Below, one piece after another: positions 60,836 through 64,000 of a stretch of 64,000 nt of DNA. Source of the stretch: Bacteroidaceae bacterium (lineage in GTDB: Bacteria; Bacteroidota; Bacteroidia; Bacteroidales; Bacteroidaceae); NCBI GenBank assembly GCA_017650045.1, contig JAGCFP010000043.1, positions 62,001 to 126,000 on the forward strand, given 5' to 3'. The notes below the pieces were generated by a model. It made no database searches. It worked only from the letters and a program-made list of their open reading frames with translations, and had not been told where the DNA came from. Every line of letters begins with the position of its first letter. The stretch's first letter is position 1. A program made the position numbers and the translations under genes.

Positions 60836-61710
60836 TCATCAAAGCGCTGCAGGATGCTCTCATAAGCATCAATGCGACGATCACGCAGGAAAGGCCACCA
60901 ACGACGCACCTGCTCACAGCGTTCCAGGTCCACTTCCACCACCAAACACTCAGGAGCCTCATCACCTGCCTGAGCAATGATTTCTCCCTGTGGACCAGCC
61001 ACAAAGCTATGTCCCCAGAACTGTATGCCATTCGTCTGTCCTGAAGGATCTGGTTCATGCCCTACCCTGTTCACAGCGATCACAGGTAGTCCATTGGCCA
61101 CCGCATGCCCTCGCATCACAGTCTGCCATGCTCCCTGCTGGCGGGCTTTCTCCTCGGCAGTATCAGTACTCTCCCAACCTATGGCTGTAGGATAGATCAG
61201 CAGCTCAGCGCCACGCATAGCCATCAGACGGGCTCCTTCTGGATACCACTGGTCCCAACATACCATCAGACCCAGTTTCCCAAGGGAAGTCTCAATGGGT
61301 TGGAAGCCCAGGTCACCTGGAGTGAAGTAGAACTTTTCATAGTATGCAGGATCATCGGGGATGTGCATCTTGCGGTACTTGCCAGCCACAGAACCATCTG
61401 AATCAAACACCACAGCAGTATTGTGGTAGAGTCCGGTAGCCCTACGCTCAAAGAGAGAGGTCACCAACACGATACCTAATTCAGCAGCCAACTGTCCATA
61501 GAAGTCTGTTGATGGACCAGGTATAGGCTCCGCTAAATCAAAGTTGTCCACATTTTCCACCTGACAGAAGTACAGGGAGTTATGCAGCTCCTGCAACACT
61601 ACAAGTTGTGCGCCCTTAGCTGCACACTCACGTACTCCTGCAGCCATACGCTGCTTGTTCTGCTCTATGTCTGAGGTGCAGGCTTGCTGCACCATTCCTA
61701 TTTTTAGCAT
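60832..61710 (-). CDS. aguB: N-carbamoylputrescine amidase
   Basis: A nitrilase-superfamily hydrolase that turns N-carbamoylputrescine into putrescine, ammonia and carbon dioxide, the last step of the agmatine route. The catalytic triad is E41 (VVLQELH), K114 (GKYRKMHIPDD) and C151 (LMVCWDQWYPE). The surrounding text, ELHNSLYFCQ, YYEKFYFTPGD and GWESTDT, is specific to AguB rather than other amidases. 292 residues. No agmatine deiminase gene (aguA) is next to it in the window. It lies 17 bases after xylE and overlaps the BASS gene. Confidence 0.94.
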   Translation of the reverse strand: MLKIGMVQQACTSDIEQNKQRMAAGVRECAAKGAQLVVLQELHNSLYFCQVENVDNFDLAEPIPGPSTDFYGQLAAELGIVLVTSLFERRATGLYHNTAVVFDSDGSVAGKYRKMHIPDDPAYYEKFYFTPGDLGFQPIETSLGKLGLMVCWDQWYPEGARLMAMRGAELLIYPTAIGWESTDTAEEKARQQGAWQTVMRGHAVANGLPVIAVNRVGHEPDPSGQTNGIQFWGHSFVAGPQGEIIAQAGDEAPECLVVEVDLERCEQVRRWWPFLRDRRIDAYESILQRFDD

Positions 61711-61727
61711 CGAACCAAAATTTAGAA

Positions 61728-63212
61728 TTATGATTTCTTATTCTTCTTCCAAAGCTTCGTCATATCCTCCAGTGTCTTGCCCTTGGTCTCAGGAACCAAC
61801 TTCCATACAAAGAGGGCTGCCACCACGCAGATGATACCATAGAGTGCATAGGAGAAGAAGTGACCAAAGCTCACGCCCATGCTACCTAAGCGCATATTGT
61901 ACATAGGTAGGAAGGTAGATGATACGATAAAGTTGAATATCCACTGGAATGCCACGGCTATGGCCACAGCCTGACTGCGGATAGTGTTAGGGAATATCTC
62001 GGAAATAAGTACCCAGCAGATAGGACCCCAACTGAACATGAACGAGGCACTATAGACCATGATGCTCAGCACAGGAATAATGCTTGGGATACCACTTACC
62101 ACACTGCTCACTGCTACGCCAAAGGCACCTATGGCCATGCCAATAGAACCACTGATAAGCAATGGTTTACGCCCCAGTTTCTCCACAGTAAATACTGCCA
62201 GGAGGGTAAAGGTGATGTTCACTACACCCATCATCACGGTCTGCACCATCGGATTGCCCATACCCATGCTCTCGAAGATACGCGGAGCGAAGTAGAGCAC
62301 TGCGTTGATGCCAATGGCCTGCTGGAATACACTGAGCATGATGCCAATGAAGATTACCATCCAACCATAAGAGAACAGACGCTCAGTCTTCTGCTCAGCC
62401 GTACTGCGAATCTCACCAAGGATAACCTGAGCCTCAGAGGAGCCATTGATGCGTGTAAGCACCTGCAAGGCACGCTGGTCCTGACCACTCATCACAAGGT
62501 AGCGCGGAGTCTCTGGTACCAGCAGGATGAGCAGAGCGAAAAGACCAGCAGGCACAGCCTCACTGACAAACATCAATCGCCATCCTGTAGCAGTGGTCCA
62601 TGCTGCTGCCTCTGGATTGAGAATCTGGTTTACCCCATTCACTAAATCCACGACTGGATTGGCATGACTGCCCAGAATAAGGAAGTTGACAAAATACACC
62701 ACCAACTGACCGAAGATAATAGCGAACTGGTTCCATGAAACCAGTTTACCACGGATACCAGAAGGAGCCACCTCAGCGATATACATAGGACAAATGGCAG
62801 AGGCCAAACCTACACCGATGCCACCCAGTACTCGATAGAAATTGAACATCACCAACAGGGCAAATGATGGACTTCCATGTTGGAAGAACAGGAACTCTGG
62901 ATTCCAACTTCCTAATGCCGACAGGAAGAATAACACACCTGCCACAAAGAGCGAACGCTTACGTCCCAAACGAGAAGCGAAGACGCCAGACAACGCACTA
63001 CCGATGATACATCCAATCAGCGCACTGGATGAAGTGATGCCATGCAGAGCATCCGTGTATTGGAAGTCGGATGCTCCCATGAAGAACGCCTGTAAGCCCT
63101 TTTCTGCACCAGAGATGACAGCTGTGTCATATCCAAAGAGCAAGCCACCTAATACCGCCACCAGGACGATAGAGAAAAGGTAGCCGGAGCTACCTTTTTC
63201 ATTGTTTGCCAT
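61728..63212 (-). CDS. xylE: D-xylose:proton symporter (sugar porter MFS)
   Basis: A 12-helix sugar porter. Signatures are GGLLFGYDTAVISGAEKGLQ in helix 1, the R-L-G-R-K-R loop (ASRLGRKRS), PMYIAEVAPSGIRGKLVSWNQ, the QQAIGINAVLYFAPRIFE block of helix 7 that binds the sugar, and the closing PETKGKTLE motif. 494 residues. It starts nine bases after the stop of the xylose isomerase gene, which identifies D-xylose as the likely substrate. Confidence 0.92.
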   Translation of the reverse strand: MANNEKGSSGYLFSIVLVAVLGGLLFGYDTAVISGAEKGLQAFFMGASDFQYTDALHGITSSSALIGCIIGSALSGVFASRLGRKRSLFVAGVLFFLSALGSWNPEFLFFQHGSPSFALLVMFNFYRVLGGIGVGLASAICPMYIAEVAPSGIRGKLVSWNQFAIIFGQLVVYFVNFLILGSHANPVVDLVNGVNQILNPEAAAWTTATGWRLMFVSEAVPAGLFALLILLVPETPRYLVMSGQDQRALQVLTRINGSSEAQVILGEIRSTAEQKTERLFSYGWMVIFIGIMLSVFQQAIGINAVLYFAPRIFESMGMGNPMVQTVMMGVVNITFTLLAVFTVEKLGRKPLLISGSIGMAIGAFGVAVSSVVSGIPSIIPVLSIMVYSASFMFSWGPICWVLISEIFPNTIRSQAVAIAVAFQWIFNFIVSSTFLPMYNMRLGSMGVSFGHFFSYALYGIICVVAALFVWKLVPETKGKTLEDMTKLWKKNKKS

Positions 63213-63221
63213 ATACCTATT

Positions 63222-64000
63222 TTATTTAATATACATGTTTACGATAGCCTCGTACAGCTCTTGCTTACCACTACGCTGTGTTGGCTCTCCGTGAGCCTTG
63301 GCATAGTCCACCAACTCTTCGAGTGTCATCTTGCCTTCTTCGAAGCGCTTACCTTCACCACTGTCGAATGAAGCATAGCGATCCTTCACCATCTGGCAGA
63401 TAGGCGAATTCTCCAGCAAGTCTGCAGCATTCAACAGGGCACGTGCCATGGCATCCATACCACTGATATGCGCAATGAAGATATCCTCAGGATCAGTAGA
63501 GTTACGACGCAGTTTAGCATCGAAGTTGGAACCACCATTGCCCAGACCACCATTGCGGATTATCTGCATCATGGCCTGGATAAGGTCGAAGTTGTCGATT
63601 GGGAACTGGTCGGTATCCCACCCATTCTGATAGTCACCACGATTGGCATCGATAGAGCCCAACATACCGTTGTCCACAGCCACAGTAAGCTCATGCTCGA
63701 AGGAATGTCCAGCCAATGTTGCATGATTCACTTCGATGTTCACCTTGAAATCCTTATCCAGTCCGTTAGCGCGCAGGAAACCTATCACGGTCTCTGTATC
63801 CACGTCGTATTGGTGCTTGGTCGGCTCCATAGGCTTAGGCTCAATCAGGAAGGTACCCTTGAATCCCTTGGCACGGGCATAGTCACGAGCAGCGGTAAGC
63901 ATCTTGGCCAGATGGTCCTTCTCACGCTGCATCTGGGTGTTCAACAAGCTCATGTAGCCCTCACGACCACCCCAGAACACATAGTTGGTACCACCCAACT
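63222..64000 (-). CDS. xylA: Xylose isomerase, C-terminal part
   Basis: The frame is open to the right edge, so only the last 259 or so residues are present. They contain [46 protein letters not shown] and the DTDQFP metal-site segment, all diagnostic of class II xylose isomerase, which converts D-xylose to D-xylulose. The gene is followed nine bases later by the xylose symporter. The metal ligands Glu, Glu, His, Asp are all visible in the part shown. The start and any regulator lie outside. Confidence 0.95.
   Translation of the reverse strand, partial: LGGTNYVFWGGREGYMSLLNTQMQREKDHLAKMLTAARDYARAKGFKGTFLIEPKPMEPTKHQYDVDTETVIGFLRANGLDKDFKVNIEVNHATLAGHSFEHELTVAVDNGMLGSIDANRGDYQNGWDTDQFPIDNFDLIQAMMQIIRNGGLGNGGSNFDAKLRRNSTDPEDIFIAHISGMDAMARALLNAADLLENSPICQMVKDRYASFDSGEGKRFEEGKMTLEELVDYAKAHGEPTQRSGKQELYEAIVNMYIK

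Overview
The window is a chromosomal segment of a Bacteroidales bacterium, most likely Prevotellaceae or Bacteroidaceae. The evidence is the repeated Bacteroidales promoter signature (-7 box TAnnTTTG, often with TTTG or TTG about 18-21 bases upstream), a pair of S46 dipeptidyl-peptidases, the bacteroidal FucP-like and XylE-like sugar porters, DUF4369 and M64 lipoproteins, a stand-alone methionine synthase activation domain, and tRNA genes without encoded CCA. Genus and species cannot be fixed by reading alone.

Layout. 1-14234 is mostly housekeeping: a FolK-like/KdsB fusion running off the left edge, penicillin-binding protein 1A, a GH109-like oxidoreductase paired with an N-acetylhexosamine-kinase-like gene, mfd, and a tight plus-strand run (polyprenol-phosphate glycosyltransferase, pyrC, methionine synthase activation protein, metallophosphoesterase, BASS transporter). 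14206-22852 is accessory: a Ser/Thr kinase with a small HTH-like partner, an AT-rich run of genes for an unknown exported protein, a uracil-DNA-glycosylase-like protein, a Sel1 lipoprotein and a repeat-bearing lipoprotein, then an IS3-family element inserted in the loop of what looks like a terminator hairpin, then about 0.9 kb of non-coding sequence full of short repeats. 22853-39883 returns to core functions: a FucP-like MFS porter, plsC, a DUF4369 lipoprotein, two S46 peptidases (DPP7-type and DPP11-type by their specificity residue) separated by a palindromic repeat element, a DsbA-fold protein, tRNA-Pro, a GH9 glycosidase, a TrmN6-like methyltransferase, lon, tgt and an LptF/LptG-type permease. 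39902-42423 holds an LRR/M64 peptidase lipoprotein and an XRE regulator.

The most interesting part is 42424-57563. A 2417-residue non-ribosomal peptide synthetase with order C-A-T-C-A-T-reductase is followed at once by a PaaK-like adenylate-forming ligase and a MATE exporter. Converging on it is a minus-strand run of a GTG-started Sfp-type phosphopantetheinyl transferase, a SpoIIE phosphatase with its own histidine-kinase-like ATPase domain, a STAS antagonist and an outer-membrane beta-barrel protein. Together these contain everything expected for making, activating and exporting a dipeptide aldehyde, probably N-acylated, plus a candidate partner-switching regulator. The 677-base region upstream of the synthetase carries an unusual cluster of CCTCACC/GGTGAGG heptamers, a 16-base direct repeat at 22-base spacing and a perfect hairpin.

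57564-64000 contains tRNA-His, an ECF sigma factor with its putative anti-sigma partner, aquaporin Z, a second BASS transporter translationally coupled to N-carbamoylputrescine amidase, and a xylose symporter/xylose isomerase pair cut by the right edge.
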